From NCBI RefSeq assembly GCF_019879105.1, contig NZ_CP082247.1, positions 434,001 to 498,000 on the forward strand: a DNA stretch of 64,000 nucleotides, read 5' to 3'. Below, one piece after another: positions 47,744 through 57,077 of the stretch. The translations under genes were made by a program, and so were the position numbers. How positions within the stretch are numbered: position 1 is the first letter of the stretch; each line of letters opens with the position of its first letter. The stretch comes from Natrinema sp. SYSU A 869 (GTDB taxonomy: Archaea > Halobacteriota > Halobacteria > Halobacteriales > Natrialbaceae). Below the pieces are notes generated by a model. The model was not told the DNA's origin. It did not search any database and saw only the letters and a list, made by a program, of their open reading frames with translations.

Positions 47744-48079
47744 TTACTCCTCCGGCGCCGCGACGAGATGCTCCTCGAGGTCGCGAGTCCAGTACGTAGC
47801 TGGTCCACTGGGACTACACCGTGCACACAGTTGCAGTGGTCCTTCCAGGTGACCGAATTCCACTCGAAACCGCGTGAGCGCTGCGAGTGTGTTGACGACG
47901 AGTCTGCACCCGTCGCAGGCGTAGTGGTTGCGCTTGTCGGGATCTGGCCGTATCTGGATCACACAATCGACGCAGATCGGGTGAATGACCCGTTCGTCCG
48001 TCCCCCAAGTGTGGGCTTCGCCCAGATCCGAGCCGGGGAGTGCATCGCAGAAGGTACATCCGGAGAGGGTTTGCTGCAT
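47744..48079 (-). CDS. Multi-knuckle zinc-binding protein
   Basis: The 111-residue protein has four Cys pairs: CTFCDAL (about 8), CVDCV (about 37), CDGC (about 55) and CARC (about 87), consistent with two zinc sites. Such proteins are common on haloarchaeal plasmids and viruses. It lies 66 bases from the miniature element copy 2. Function unknown. Confidence 0.7.
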   Translation of the reverse strand: MQQTLSGCTFCDALPGSDLGEAHTWGTDERVIHPICVDCVIQIRPDPDKRNHYACDGCRLVVNTLAALTRFRVEFGHLEGPLQLCARCSPSGPATYWTRDLEEHLVAAPEE

Positions 48080-48145
48080 TTACGTTCCCTCCTCACAGGC
48101 GTCGCGAGCGGCCGTCCACCCGCGCTGGAGGACAGCTAGCTGCCT

Positions 48146-48376
48146 GGCACTGTCTAGAACGAAAAACCGCAAGACTCGAAGACAGTGACGTTGCGATGTC
48201 GACTGTAAAACCACCATGGAGAATCTGATACAACGAGACTCTGTTCTACAAACGGTAGAAATGCGGCTACCTCAGCACAGATCTCACGAGGTGAAACAAT
48301 TACTGGGATCAGCACTGAAGCCATACCAGTCGCTAAAACGCCGTTCTATGCCAGAATTGCGTAACTAGACAGTGCC
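48146..48376 (+). mobile_element. Miniature element (MITE), copy 2
   Basis: A 231-base non-coding element with ends GGCACTGTCTAG and GTAACTAGACAGTGCC and an interior aligned with copy 1 at 33157-33388 in the same orientation. The two copies are about 15 kb apart and bracket the defence island. Confidence 0.8.
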
Positions 48377-48397
48377 CTCAGATGGGATACCTCAGAG

Positions 48398-49350
48398 ACA
48401 CGTGATGTCCTCGGAGAACTCCTGAAGCATGTCTCGAGTATTGACCGACGACGACCGATCGAACGAGAGACCAGTAAGTATCGAGACCCTGCAGACAGCC
48501 GCTGGCACAATGGAGCAGTCGTTTTGGAGACCTGAAGTTACCCGGTTGGGTGGTGATCACCTCCCGTAGTCAGTCCTAGCTGTGGACACCAATCGTCTCC
48601 GGCGTCCCATCAGACTTAGTGGCCTCTCCTGGGATCGGGGCATCGGTCTTCAATAATACTCGACGCTCGGTGTAGGGCAATCCGTTCTTTCGTTCGGTTT
48701 GCTTGCAAATCGCCAAGCGGTTCTTCGACAATTCGAGCAACGCATCGATCGTCCTCGAGACGAGTTTCTTTGCGTACGCATCATTGACGCCACTCTCCTG
48801 ACGCCGAATCCAGTGTTTCATGTCGCTGGCTTTCACGTACTCGCGGATGTCTTTGCACCCTTCTTGCCAGGGATCATCACCGACGTTCGGATCACTTCGT
48901 GCCCGCCAGAGCATCGCAGCGAGTCGTGCCGGGAGCGAGTTCGTCGACGACTGTAACATATCGTCGTCCATCTGGGCAAGTTGCTGAATGGGGAGGAGAT
49001 CCCCATGGGACAGCGTGACCGCACTGCCCCGATCAAGCGGATCATCGGAACCGGGGAGCCGCATGTAGGTGCCGTCGTCTTTGGCGAATCGCTCGAGGCG
49101 GTCGACACCGTCTGCGAGTGCGTCGGGGTCGACGTGTTCGGCGAGGAGATACGCTCCCTTTTCAAACTCTCGCGTCTGAAGCTCGGCGATGCGAGCTTTG
49201 TTCGTGCCGGCTTTCTTTAGAGCGGCGTCGGCGACTGCTTCTAGGCGAGTATTCTCCGCGTGGAACTGTTCGACTTCGTCCTTGAGGACGTCGACCTGTT
49301 CCTGCTGGGCTTCGATCCGTTCGCTCTGCTGGGTAACTGTCTCTCGGAGT
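48398..49350. repeat. Long direct repeat, copy B (partner 9351-10330)
   Basis: Same non-coding landmarks and same minus-strand gene as copy A. Similarity stops near 49350, where the coiled-coil gene is joined to unrelated sequence leading into a truncated Orc1-type gene. Confidence 0.75.
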
Positions 49351-49382
49351 GCATGTCGGTGACGTCTAAGCGGGAGAGCCAA
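48576..49382 (-). pseudogene. Truncated paralogue of the coiled-coil plasmid protein
   Basis: From ALRETVTQQSERIEAQQEQV to the C-terminus (TPETIGVHS) it aligns with the 290-residue protein at 9530-10402, including LSHGDLLPIQQLAQMDDDM and YVKASDMKHWIRRQESGV. The first about 34 residues of the coiled coil are replaced by MALPLRRHRH, which has no counterpart. The gene was probably cut by the rearrangement that also truncated the Orc1-type gene just upstream. A product of 268 residues may still be made. Confidence 0.65.
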
Positions 49383-49413
49383 TCAGTACCATCGTGGGCG
49401 ATTACGACGACAG

Positions 49414-49854
49414 TTATGTAGCCATCGCGAGGAGTTCGCCGACGGCGTTCGTCTCCGGGAGGTCATCCCCTTCGTCCAAGACGACGATCGTCTTGCCGGT
49501 GATTGCCTCGCGGAGCTCTCGGCAGATGTCGTTCGCGGGTAACGTCTGAGCAACGCTGTCAGGCCCATGGGGAAGCGCCTCAAGGACCGCCCGGAGAACA
49601 CCGCCGGTCGTCTTCCCGAGTGAATCGACGAAGACGCGGGTGACCGACGTTTGTGTCTTGAGGTGGTTGACTTCTGTCCGGGCGAGCAGTGTCTTCCCCA
49701 CACCACTGGGTCCGGAGATAAGAACGTCAGATTCCCGCGGATGTGCAGTTGTGAACCGGCGAAGAAGTTGCTCGGTTTCGTTCTCCCGATAAAGTGGATC
49801 AGGGGGGACGAACGTGTCATCTAAGACCCGCGGATCGGCAATCATATTATCCAC
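49414..49854 (-). pseudogene. Orc1/Cdc6-like N-terminal fragment
   Basis: The 146-residue frame has Walker A LISGPSGVGKTLLA at about 48 and Walker B KTIVVLDEGDDLPE at about 123 (an Asp-Glu-Gly variant of DEvD). It ends after LLAMAT*, so the lid and winged-helix domain are lost. It is fused upstream of the truncated coiled-coil gene, indicating a deletion junction at 49383-49413. Confidence 0.75.
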
Positions 49855-50197
49855 GAACCTCTGATATAATAAGAATAATACTTACAGTTCCGAATAGTAG
49901 TTGGATATTTCTTTACCCTATAGTGGGTAATTAGGACACCCAATGATGTTCAGTACAAGTAGTGCAGTTGTCGGAGTAGGACTCAGCCTCTCTGGATATT
50001 GTCAAGATTAGCCCGCTGAATACAGAGGCTATATTGACTGGTCACCAGCTCGTCAACGACTCTCTATTTCGAATACTCGTTTCACGTCTACCAATCTGTT
50101 CCGATAATGGTCTGTACGGCGCAGATTATCTGGATTCATTATGGACTCAGATTAGAAGTTATGGCAGAAAAGACGGCGTAGGCAGATGCTCACTCAG
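49855..50197 (+). other. AT-rich intergenic stretch
   Basis: No gene, repeat or RNA was recognised between the truncated Orc1-type gene and the 3' end of the second GmrSD-like gene. Confidence 0.35.
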
Positions 50198-53169
50198 TCA
50201 GTATTTTATTCCTTCTTCAACCCGCTCCCTGTGGTGGCCTTCCTCATCCTCATATTCCCGGAACTCATTATCAAGTGTTTCAAGCTTAACTAGGTCTTTG
50301 ATTTCCATTATCAGGTCAACTTTCCGATCGACGACTTCCTCCCAAGTCCAAGTCTTATTGAATTTCGAGACGATAGATTCATACTCGCTAATATCCTCAC
50401 ATCGGCTTTCACATTCCTCGCCTGTCTCATCGTTTGTTGTGGCAATTTTCCCGAGAATTGACTCGATAGTATCATCTAGCATATCACCAAGATTAGCATC
50501 GGCCTGTCCGTCCGAATCTACGAGATTAGAGATTTATGATCTTTCCAGTCATCAAAGATATTTCCGTGATCATCTTCTTTAATGTCGAATCTCTCGAAGA
50601 AATCATCTGTTGTATCATAATTATTGGATATACGAGAATCATTAATTGGAGATGGAGAAGACAAGGAGATGTCTGAACAATAGTCGTTGACATCAACAAT
50701 CCCGACCGTGGAGAAGATTTGTTCAAGTTCATAGAGTAGCAGTTTTGTTTCTCCGTCATTTAGTGTCTTTCCGAAGCACTCAATGAGTTTAGCAAGATCT
50801 TCAATCGTTATATCTATATTTCAATATACGCGATATACTCCCCAAAATCGGTCAAATCATTGTATGATCGGAGATAATATGAGAGTATCTTCACCGAAAA
50901 CTGCCGATTACTGACCTTCTTATTGAGAGTTTTTTGCAGCAGAATACTATTGCCGATATCGTCGAGGAATACTTTGGACTGCCGCTTCAGCCGGTCGTAA
51001 GTGTCCGATTCGTGGTTTGGATCATCAACTAGTTCTTCATATACTGAACGGATGTCTTCCCGCGGGGGGTTCCCTTCCTCAATTTGATGGAAGTCACGGA
51101 ACCAAGCATACGGGTTATCAACGTCTTCTATTTTGGTTCTTTAGGGAGTATGTGTTCTCGTTCTAACTCCGAGAAATCAATCGTTTTATGTCCCTCAACG
51201 GCCCCGCTTCGCCCTCTTTCCGACCCAGTCGATGTGTTTACCCGAGCTAGCTTCTTGAGAATGGGTTTTATATTTGACCAGTCTGGATCGTAAAATTTCC
51301 GGATTAACTGACCGCCAGATAATTTGTTCCAGGATGAGTTCGCGACCATATAAACTTCCATAATCCTCTCAGGATCATCGGAGAAGTCATCAATATCATC
51401 CATCCATTCTTCATCTTCATACGCAGTGATCTCATCAAATTCTGGGGTTGCCTCCTGGTTGTATTTAACGCAAGCAGAAATGAAGGTCTGATTGATAGAA
51501 GTAGCTGCACCAGATGCAAATGTGTTTCTAAGCATGAATTTTCAATCAATTCTAGCATAGACTTGAAGAATTCCTCATCAATGTTCTCTTTGGAAAGTTC
51601 AATGTACATGAGAAGGGCGAATGACTTCCACTGCTCTCCTTGAAGATCATTGATGATATTTTGACAGCATTCCCTCACTTGACTTGAGTCGAAAAATTTG
51701 GATTCAGTTCGAGTTCTCCATCTATTGCCCGGTACTTGTCGGCGTGAGAACAAAGATTCAGTACGAATTCACTACGATCGCTATCTTTCCTCAGCCGTGA
51801 AGTTAGGGCCTCTTGTCTCACACTTTCCTGAGTGTTAAATATCTGGAGTAAATTGTTTTCAATATCTCCTTTTTTGTATGTTTTCTCATCCTCGATAGTG
51901 AGGAGATAGTTCGTGAGGTAGTCCTTGATTTTGTCTTCTTTGCCTCCAAAGTCTTCTTCGACGAGTTTCTCGAAGTCCTCAACTTCATCGGAGTCGATAC
52001 CAAAAGCAGCAACGACCCGTGCCAGAATTTTCTCATGGATTTCCAGGCTTTTCCGGTTTCGTTCAATGACTGAAACACGTCAACTTTCAGTGTCTCATCA
52101 ACCGGCTCTCGGAACTTGCACTCCACAATACGGAAGGAAGTAATTAGTATGATTGAAAGATTAATCAACGCCAACGCTCGTTCTTTGTAAGCATCCTCCG
52201 GAATCCCGATCTCGTTGTCGAGATGCTTGGGGATTAATTTGCTATAGGTAGTCTGAGCCTCGATCAAATTCGACTGGGATTCAGTGAATTGTTTGGACTG
52301 GCCGAGGATTTCCTCTATTGACTCAAGTTCACTTTCATCATCAATATCGTCAATATCGAATTCATCCTCCTCGACCGTAATATTGAGTCTTTTCAAAATA
52401 TTCTCCACTTTTAACCAGTGCGGGAAGTTTCCCTCCTCTAATTCATTAGCAATTTTGAGTATGTTCTTTTCTTGTCTTCTAAAATAGTCTGGAAATAGGG
52501 GTGATCATGATCCGTCATGTGCAGACGGACCTGATCACCGCTTCCACTGTACGCCATATTTGTGTATAAGAATTGACTGATGATTCCCATCTGGAGTGTC
52601 TGAACACCATCAGCAATGTCATCCGAATATTCACTGGATTCTCGAATATTATCCTCATATTCCTCCAGAAGTTTTCGTATTTCATTAAGGATGATGAAAA
52701 CGGTGGCCAGACGCTGTTGGCCGTCAATCACCTCAAAAATCTCCTCATCATCATCACCTGTCCTTGCCTCAGCGAGGTATATTGTACCGAAGTAGAACTC
52801 TTCTAGTCGCTCGTCGGAACCGGCAGACCACAGACTAATTTGGTCATCAGTAAGATCGGCCCTATCAACCTGAGAATATAGTTTTGTCAATGAGTACCAA
52901 AATTCATGATGGTTGGTTTCATCCCAGGAGTATTTTCGCTGAAAGCCTGGGACATACAGGTCCCGGCCTGAAGTAACGATATTGCTGAGATACGAGTTTG
53001 AGGGTTCTAGAGTGTCCGAAATATCTTTGAAAATCTCACTACTCTCACTGACTTCAACATCTAAGTCGTCAGCAACTGACGTCACATCTGCACCAAGTTC
53101 ATCCTCGATTCCAGTTGCGCCCCCAATGATCGTTTTAGAAAGAGCACCATTACTACCATTATTTGACAT
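50198..53169 (-). pseudogene. Second GmrSD-like protein (DUF262 + DUF1524), about seven single-base losses
   Basis: The start at the Met of SNNGSNGALS gives DUF262 motifs VPGFQRKYSWDE and VIDGQQRLATVFI. The reading then jumps frame near 52467 (KKRTY to KNILKIANELEE), 52048 (NETGK to SLEIHEKILARV), about 51760, 51541 (IENS to MLRNTFASGAAT), 51132 (LPKEPK to IEDVDNPYAWF), 50813 and 50520, ending EERVEEGIKY-like at 50198. Each jump needs one added base, mostly in an A or T run. The DUF1524 motif REHILPKEP is intact. The repaired protein would have about 990 residues. It is related to, but clearly different from, the gene at 13787-16296. Either base calling failed in this AT-rich gene or it is an unusually uniform wreck. 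Confidence 0.75.
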
Positions 53170-53359
53170 ACGTTGATGTTGAAAGTACATAATAAAAAAG
53201 CTTTGATAGTGTCTTCCGCATGACCGATAGGTACAGTGTATTCAGCACGGCCTCACAAATATAACCGGGATCTGGTAGGGGTGACAACGTCATATTCACA
53301 TGTATAGTGAACTATTTTCCCACAGATAAACAATCTAAAATAGGGCCTGAACAGAGCTG

Positions 53360-53578
53360 TTACTTGCTCAGAAAACGCTCACGCCAGTAGTCAGTACAGG
53401 CCCAGCGTTGCGGGCAGTCTTCTGTGTGCGGGATCTCGTCGATGTTCAGATGCGATCGGCCGCACTCCTCCCACTCGATTTCACCCGTCGGTTCACCGAG
53501 CTTGAAGCCGTAGACGTCAACCGGCGTCTCGCTGCGGATGAGTTTGTACTCTGTATCCGGGGCCAGTGCGTCCTTCAT
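53360..53578 (-). CDS. 72-residue zinc-binding hypothetical protein
   Basis: The start is the Met of KDALAPDTEY, overlapping the TAA of the gene upstream (TAATG). Residues EECGRSHLNIDEIPHTEDCP contain Cys and His that could bind zinc with a second Cys in RWACTDYW. It is the last gene of a five-gene minus-strand operon (54683 to 53360). Function unknown. Confidence 0.6.
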   Translation of the reverse strand: MKDALAPDTEYKLIRSETPVDVYGFKLGEPTGEIEWEECGRSHLNIDEIPHTEDCPQRWACTDYWRERFLSK

Positions 53579-53816
53579 TATTTCACCGTCGCAACAAAGT
53601 ACTCGCCCTGGGGCTGCGTCGGGCCGACGCCATAGTCGTACTCCGCGAGAATTAGGAGAACGCCGGTGGGATGCGATCGACCTCCGGGAGGAGGACGATC
53701 TCGAGCGTACGGGGATCCGAGTTTCGAGCGTGATCGACGACGCGAACATCACGAACAGTCGGATGGCCGTCGATGGCCTCGGCAGCGCTCTCAAGGTCAG
53801 CAGTCTGGACGCTCAT
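53578..53816 (-). pseudogene. Small hypothetical protein, one frameshift
   Basis: The frame SVQTADLESAAEAIDGHPTV, then RDVRVVDHARNSDPRTLEIV reads to IPPAFS*. In the next frame VLLILAEYDYGVGPTQPQGE, then YFVATVK* continues to the TAATG junction with the following gene. One added base near 53658-53662 joins them into about 79 residues. The start overlaps the SWIM-protein stop (ATGA). Confidence 0.6.
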
Positions 53817-54157
53817 TCGGAGCACTTCGGTTCACCAAAAACGTGCTCCCTGAGATCGCCGGCGATATCCTCAGGATTGAACCCTACTGGGACGGCCTCA
53901 GCACCGATCGCGAAGGCCACCCGTCGGAGGTGCTTACATCGACGCTCGCGGTATGCATGGTCGGGACATTCGCAGGCCTCGAGGCGGGTATCGACGAGGT
54001 ATTCGCTGCCGCTCTCTGAGACGACCAGATACTGATCGCGGCAACCGCGTACGCGACCTTGATCTTCAAGCACTGTGAGATACTCTGTCAAGGTGCGGTC
54101 GTCAAGTTCGTCGATATCGGCGTACTGAGCCTTGGAACCGGACTTGACGGCTGCCAT
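53813..54157 (-). CDS. SWIM zinc-finger protein
   Basis: The 114-residue protein carries a SWIM motif: CECPDHAYRERRCKHLRRV (CxC-x(n)-CxH) at about 70-90, preceded by YLVVSESGSEYLVDTRLEA, the usual strand pair. The N-terminus (DELDDRTLTEYLTVLEDQGR) is a helical, winged-helix-like segment. SWIM domains bind DNA or protein; in haloarchaea small SWIM proteins are frequent in plasmid operons. Start and stop overlap the neighbouring genes (TAATG and ATGA). Confidence 0.8.
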   Translation of the reverse strand: MAAVKSGSKAQYADIDELDDRTLTEYLTVLEDQGRVRGCRDQYLVVSESGSEYLVDTRLEACECPDHAYRERRCKHLRRVAFAIGAEAVPVGFNPEDIAGDLREHVFGEPKCSE

Positions 54158-54300
54158 TACTCATCACCCCCGATATCGTGAATGGGCTGGATCTCGGATC
54201 CAGTGACCGCCTCGGCGATCTTGCCCTGACGGATGTCCGCTTGTGCTTCACGCTCGAGTTGATCACCACGAAGACTCTGGTGTCGATCACTCGCCATCAT
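54157..54300 (-). CDS. 47-residue hypothetical protein
   Basis: The frame reads ASDRHQSLRGDQLEREAQAD, then IRQGKIAEAVTG, ending IHDIGGDE*. Three successive ATGs (54303, 54300, 54297) could start it; the middle one is used here. It overlaps the SWIM gene start (TAATG) and lies directly after the stop of the broken gene upstream. Function unknown. Confidence 0.5.
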   Translation of the reverse strand: MMASDRHQSLRGDQLEREAQADIRQGKIAEAVTGSEIQPIHDIGGDE

Positions 54301-54302
54301 CA

Positions 54303-54683
54303 TCAGCACATCTCCTCGAGAATGTATTGTGCCTGGTCAGCCGTCGAGACCGGACGCTTGGCCCAGCCGCCACACTCCTCGTCAATGAACTGAATCCAGC
54401 GCCGGAGCTCGTCGCCGCCGGCACCGTTCGAAGCGAGCACGATGTTCTCAGAGTGAAGGACTGGACTCTGTAGTGAGAACACCGGCACGCCACTGGAGTC
54501 GTCGCGCTCGGCGTTGGTCTTCGTTACGACGATGCGCTCGAGTTTGCGGTCGACATGGTGGTGACGACCGTCGTTGTCTTCGCCGATGTAGCCGTAGTTC
54601 CACGAGCGGCGCTCGAGGACGACGTCGTCGATCTATGCTTCGTCAGTCGAAACGGTTTCATCCGTCTGGATTGTAGCTGCCAT
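54303..54683 (-). pseudogene. 126-residue hypothetical protein with an in-frame TAG
   Basis: The frame AATIQTDETVSTDEA is followed by TAG at 54633-54635, then IDDVVLERRSWNYGYIGEDN and so on to YILEEMC*. No frame change is needed. It is the first gene of the operon and its promoter region holds three copies of a TTTGCA...TGCAAA palindrome. Reinitiation at a Val or Met further on is possible. Function unknown. Confidence 0.6.
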
Positions 54684-54769
54684 TTGCCTTTCACGAGGCA
54701 CGGTCGGGGGCGCTGGAACGCCTGCCGGCCACAGATTTCTGCGGTCGGTCTCCCGTGCTCAGTTACTAC

Positions 54770-54871
54770 TTTGCATTGGTGCATATTAAATACTTTGCAG
54801 CAGTGCAAATATATGCATAGGCACAAAGTGTTAGGGTGCCAAGAAAGAACCTTCATTTGCAATGGCGCAAA
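54770..54871. promoter_or_regulatory. Three operator-like palindromes between divergent genes
   Basis: TTTGCATTGGTGCAT (54770-54784), TTTGCAGCAGTGCAAA (54794-54809) and TTTGCAATGGCGCAAA (54856-54871) share the pattern TTTGCA-N4-TGCAAA or GCGCAAA. The third covers the start codon of the plus-strand gene at 54862. They lie between two divergent transcription units, so one bound factor could control both. Confidence 0.65.
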
Positions 54872-55107
54872 ACCAAACACCTAGAATGGGACGGTACCGT
54901 GCGATCATGACGGACACGGACCGCGCGTACATCTCTGGTGAGGGCAACCCATCGGAGTCACAGCGGATGCAATCCATCTCGCGTGTACGCTCGCGGATCA
55001 ATGACGAGCTGACGAAGGATATCGATGTGCTCGAAGAACATCACCCGGAGCTGCTCGAGGAGCTTCGCGAGGTCGTCTGCGAAGAGGACGGTGATCCCGA
55101 TGAGTAG
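54862..55107 (+). CDS. Small haloarchaeal protein, possible autoregulator
   Basis: The 81-residue protein reads MGRYRAIMTDTDRAYISGEG, then SESQRMQSISRVRSRINDEL, a helical, Arg-rich then acidic layout that I recall from many haloarchaeal plasmid and chromosomal genes. Its start codon lies inside an operator-like palindrome. It may be a regulator that binds these sites, but no classic helix-turn-helix is evident. A shorter start at the Met of GRYRAIM is possible. Confidence 0.65.
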   Translation: MAQNQTPRMGRYRAIMTDTDRAYISGEGNPSESQRMQSISRVRSRINDELTKDIDVLEEHHPELLEELREVVCEEDGDPDE

Positions 55108-55339
55108 TGCGGCAGCAAGCCAGAAATAGGTAATTGCGGTTGTCAGAATTATCAACGGCAAGCCCTCCACTCCCGATTAAGAGACTTCTTACCAGCGGAC
55201 TGTTCGAAACGGCAGGTCCAGCACGCGGAAGTCGAAGACAGACTCGGAGATTGCCGAGGAACCCCTCAAGCAGCGGATTGAGGTTGCCAAGCACCAGTGA
55301 GAATCATTAGAGATATGCCTTTTAGGGAAATCTCAGGTC

Positions 55340-55966
55340 TTATTCATTGTTAGGTTCGTGCTCTTCAATATTGATTTCAGATTCGTCGATATCATATAGG
55401 GCCGTGATCTCTTCACGATCTTCTTCAGGAATCCCTTCTGCATACTTCCAGACTCTCTGTACTGCTTTGAATCCGATTGAGCCCAATGAGTATAGAAGCA
55501 AAATGCTCTCTACAATGTTCTTTATTTTGTCAATATCATCGTTATAGAGTTTGTCTTCGTCAGCAACTATAATATCCCACTCAGCATTCATACGCTCTTC
55601 TTCCTCAGGCTGTTTTATCTCACCTTTCCTTAATTTTTCCAACTCTCCCGACTTTGCACCCTCGATAATAATTTGAATTGAATAGCGCCCAGGGATATCA
55701 CGTGAAAATCCAAATTCGTATTTAGTCTTCTTTGGATGGACAGAACGCGTCAATACGGTTTCTCCGTTCACTTGCGTTTTAGCACCAACCGGTCCCGGCC
55801 CAGGATATTTGACACTTAATTCTACTGACGAACCCTCAAGAAGAATGAATTCATCACGGTCAGGTGTTTCATGGTTAATTAGAATATAGTAGACAATTCT
55901 AACTATATTAACTTTCTGTCCTATTTGAATAGCAGTTGCGGGACAACTCGATATAGTGATGCTCAT
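55340..55966 (-). CDS. Unknown protein with Ig-like beta domain and hydrophobic helix
   Basis: The 208-residue protein begins without a clear signal peptide. Residues about 40-110 look like a beta sandwich (LLEGSSVELSVKYPGPGPVG, YEFGFSRDIPGRYSIQII). A hydrophobic helix is at about 155-172 (IVESILLLYSLGSIGFKAV), followed by an acidic tail ending EEHEPNNE. The gene is AT-rich and monocistronic. The layout suggests a membrane-associated protein, with the domain possibly facing the cytoplasm. No family recognised. Confidence 0.6.
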   Translation of the reverse strand: MSITISSCPATAIQIGQKVNIVRIVYYILINHETPDRDEFILLEGSSVELSVKYPGPGPVGAKTQVNGETVLTRSVHPKKTKYEFGFSRDIPGRYSIQIIIEGAKSGELEKLRKGEIKQPEEEERMNAEWDIIVADEDKLYNDDIDKIKNIVESILLLYSLGSIGFKAVQRVWKYAEGIPEEDREEITALYDIDESEINIEEHEPNNE

Positions 55967-56097
55967 TTGAATTTATCACCGCTAATTCACACCAGTTCTC
56001 GTGATGTGCCTTGAACCAGTTCGTGGATTGCCCTAATACGAACAGGTCCTCTGCCGATTCCAGAAATTCAAGGCAGCCCGTGGCAAACTACTCGAGG

Positions 56098-56313
56098 ATG
56101 ACTGATTCCGAGACTTCGAACAGTGTCCTAACGTGGTCGTGCCCTTCGCCCGATGACTGTAACTTCACCGCCGGCGGCACGGCTGAACTACTCGAGCACG
56201 TCAACACTGAGCACGCCGGCGAATACCAGCGAGACGACTGGCCGGATACCGCCGTCGCCCAACAAGAACAGTACTCGGACGAAGACGACAGCGACGAATC
56301 GATTGACGAGTAA
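56098..56313 (+). CDS. C2H2-like zinc-finger protein
   Basis: The 71-residue protein has a single finger CPSPDDCNFTAGGTAELLEH, then VNTEH, with spacing C-x5-C-x12-H-x4-H. The C-terminus is a low-complexity acidic tail (SDEDDSDESIDE). Such single-finger proteins are typical of haloarchaeal plasmids and viruses. The start at the Met of TDSETSNSVL is used because the upstream frame lacks sense. Confidence 0.65.
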   Translation: MTDSETSNSVLTWSCPSPDDCNFTAGGTAELLEHVNTEHAGEYQRDDWPDTAVAQQEQYSDEDDSDESIDE

Positions 56314-56404
56314 ATAAGAACTCTATTAGCTATTTCGGCCGGTAAAAGCGCTGTACCCCTACTATACGATCAGTAGAACTAATTGGTTACAGTACTGAGA
56401 TGCT

Positions 56405-56755
56405 GGTGGCGAGGGATGGGGAAGGATCCGGCTGAACACCCACTACCAGATCCGCTCCGAGACATACCTCTCGCCACTCCTGAGATCGGCACACCTACCT
56501 CCAGAATGACCAGATCTCAGACCCGCCCTGATTGACACACCATTTGAGGGATGGGATTCCGACGTCGGTCTTTGGCCGGCGCTTCTCGAGATACCAAATT
56601 ATTTTGGAGACGGTCATGTCTGTACTTGTCTTATACAGAAGGGTACGGCAGGTGGGTATCTCCCCATCCCAATCCTGCCATTCCCCACCCTAACTCCCTC
56701 TTTCGTTTTCCGCGCTTACTCAAGTAGCAATGCTGCTGGCCAAGAGGTTGATCGA
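56405..56755. repeat. About 350-base direct repeat, copy 1
   Basis: A long block is repeated at 58369-58715 in the same orientation. Shared stretches include ACACCCACTACCAGATCCGC, TCTGTACTTGTCTTATACAG and GCCAAGAG near the end. Only a 40-residue minus-strand frame is seen inside. The two copies are about 85 to 90 percent alike by eye. Confidence 0.8.
56495..56617 (-). CDS. Possible 40-residue protein inside the repeat
   Basis: The frame reads TVSKIIWYLEKRRPKTDVGI, then PSLKWCVNQGGSEIWSFWR*. In copy 2 the same protein is visible (TISKMIWYVEKRWPEADVG, then LKWCVNQGGSEI) but with one base lost. Conservation of the amino acids around the difference suggests a real small protein. A TATA-like TATAAGAC lies about 18 bases upstream within a CTGTA...TACAG inverted repeat. 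Confidence 0.45.
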   Translation of the reverse strand: MTVSKIIWYLEKRRPKTDVGIPSLKWCVNQGGSEIWSFWR

Positions 56756-57077
56756 ACAATAGCAATCAGATCTGCCAGGATCCTATTAGTTAGACACCAT
56801 CGTTGCTGAAACAGTCGTTAAGTAGGTGTGCAGACTGACCGCTGAGAATCCTGCCAGTTGTAAGTGATACTCGTATCGTCGTACAAGGTGCCAAGGCGTA
56901 TATTGCTCAGTATAGGTCCAGAGCTAGTGTTAGCCGGCTGTGGAGGAGGGTCCGGCCACGTTATTTCGGAGCTGTGAAGCGGCCATTCAGTGGGTGTGCT
57001 GACACAATCATGATATGACTCTACACAGATTCACATCTAGCCATAGTTTCATTAGCATACAACATATGATCCTGATT

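Noticed and set aside
2704-54635. In-frame TAG codons at 2704, 8257, 16729 and 54633 as recoding (pyrrolysine-like readthrough)
   Set aside because: Some other broken frames have TAA or TGA, no pyl genes are visible, and the affected proteins have no reason to need readthrough. Simple CAG or GAG to TAG changes explain them.
54958-55170. Hydrophobic 70-residue minus-strand frame as a membrane protein
   Set aside because: It lies antisense to the convincing 54862 gene, and its Leu/Ile richness comes from complementing Glu codons.
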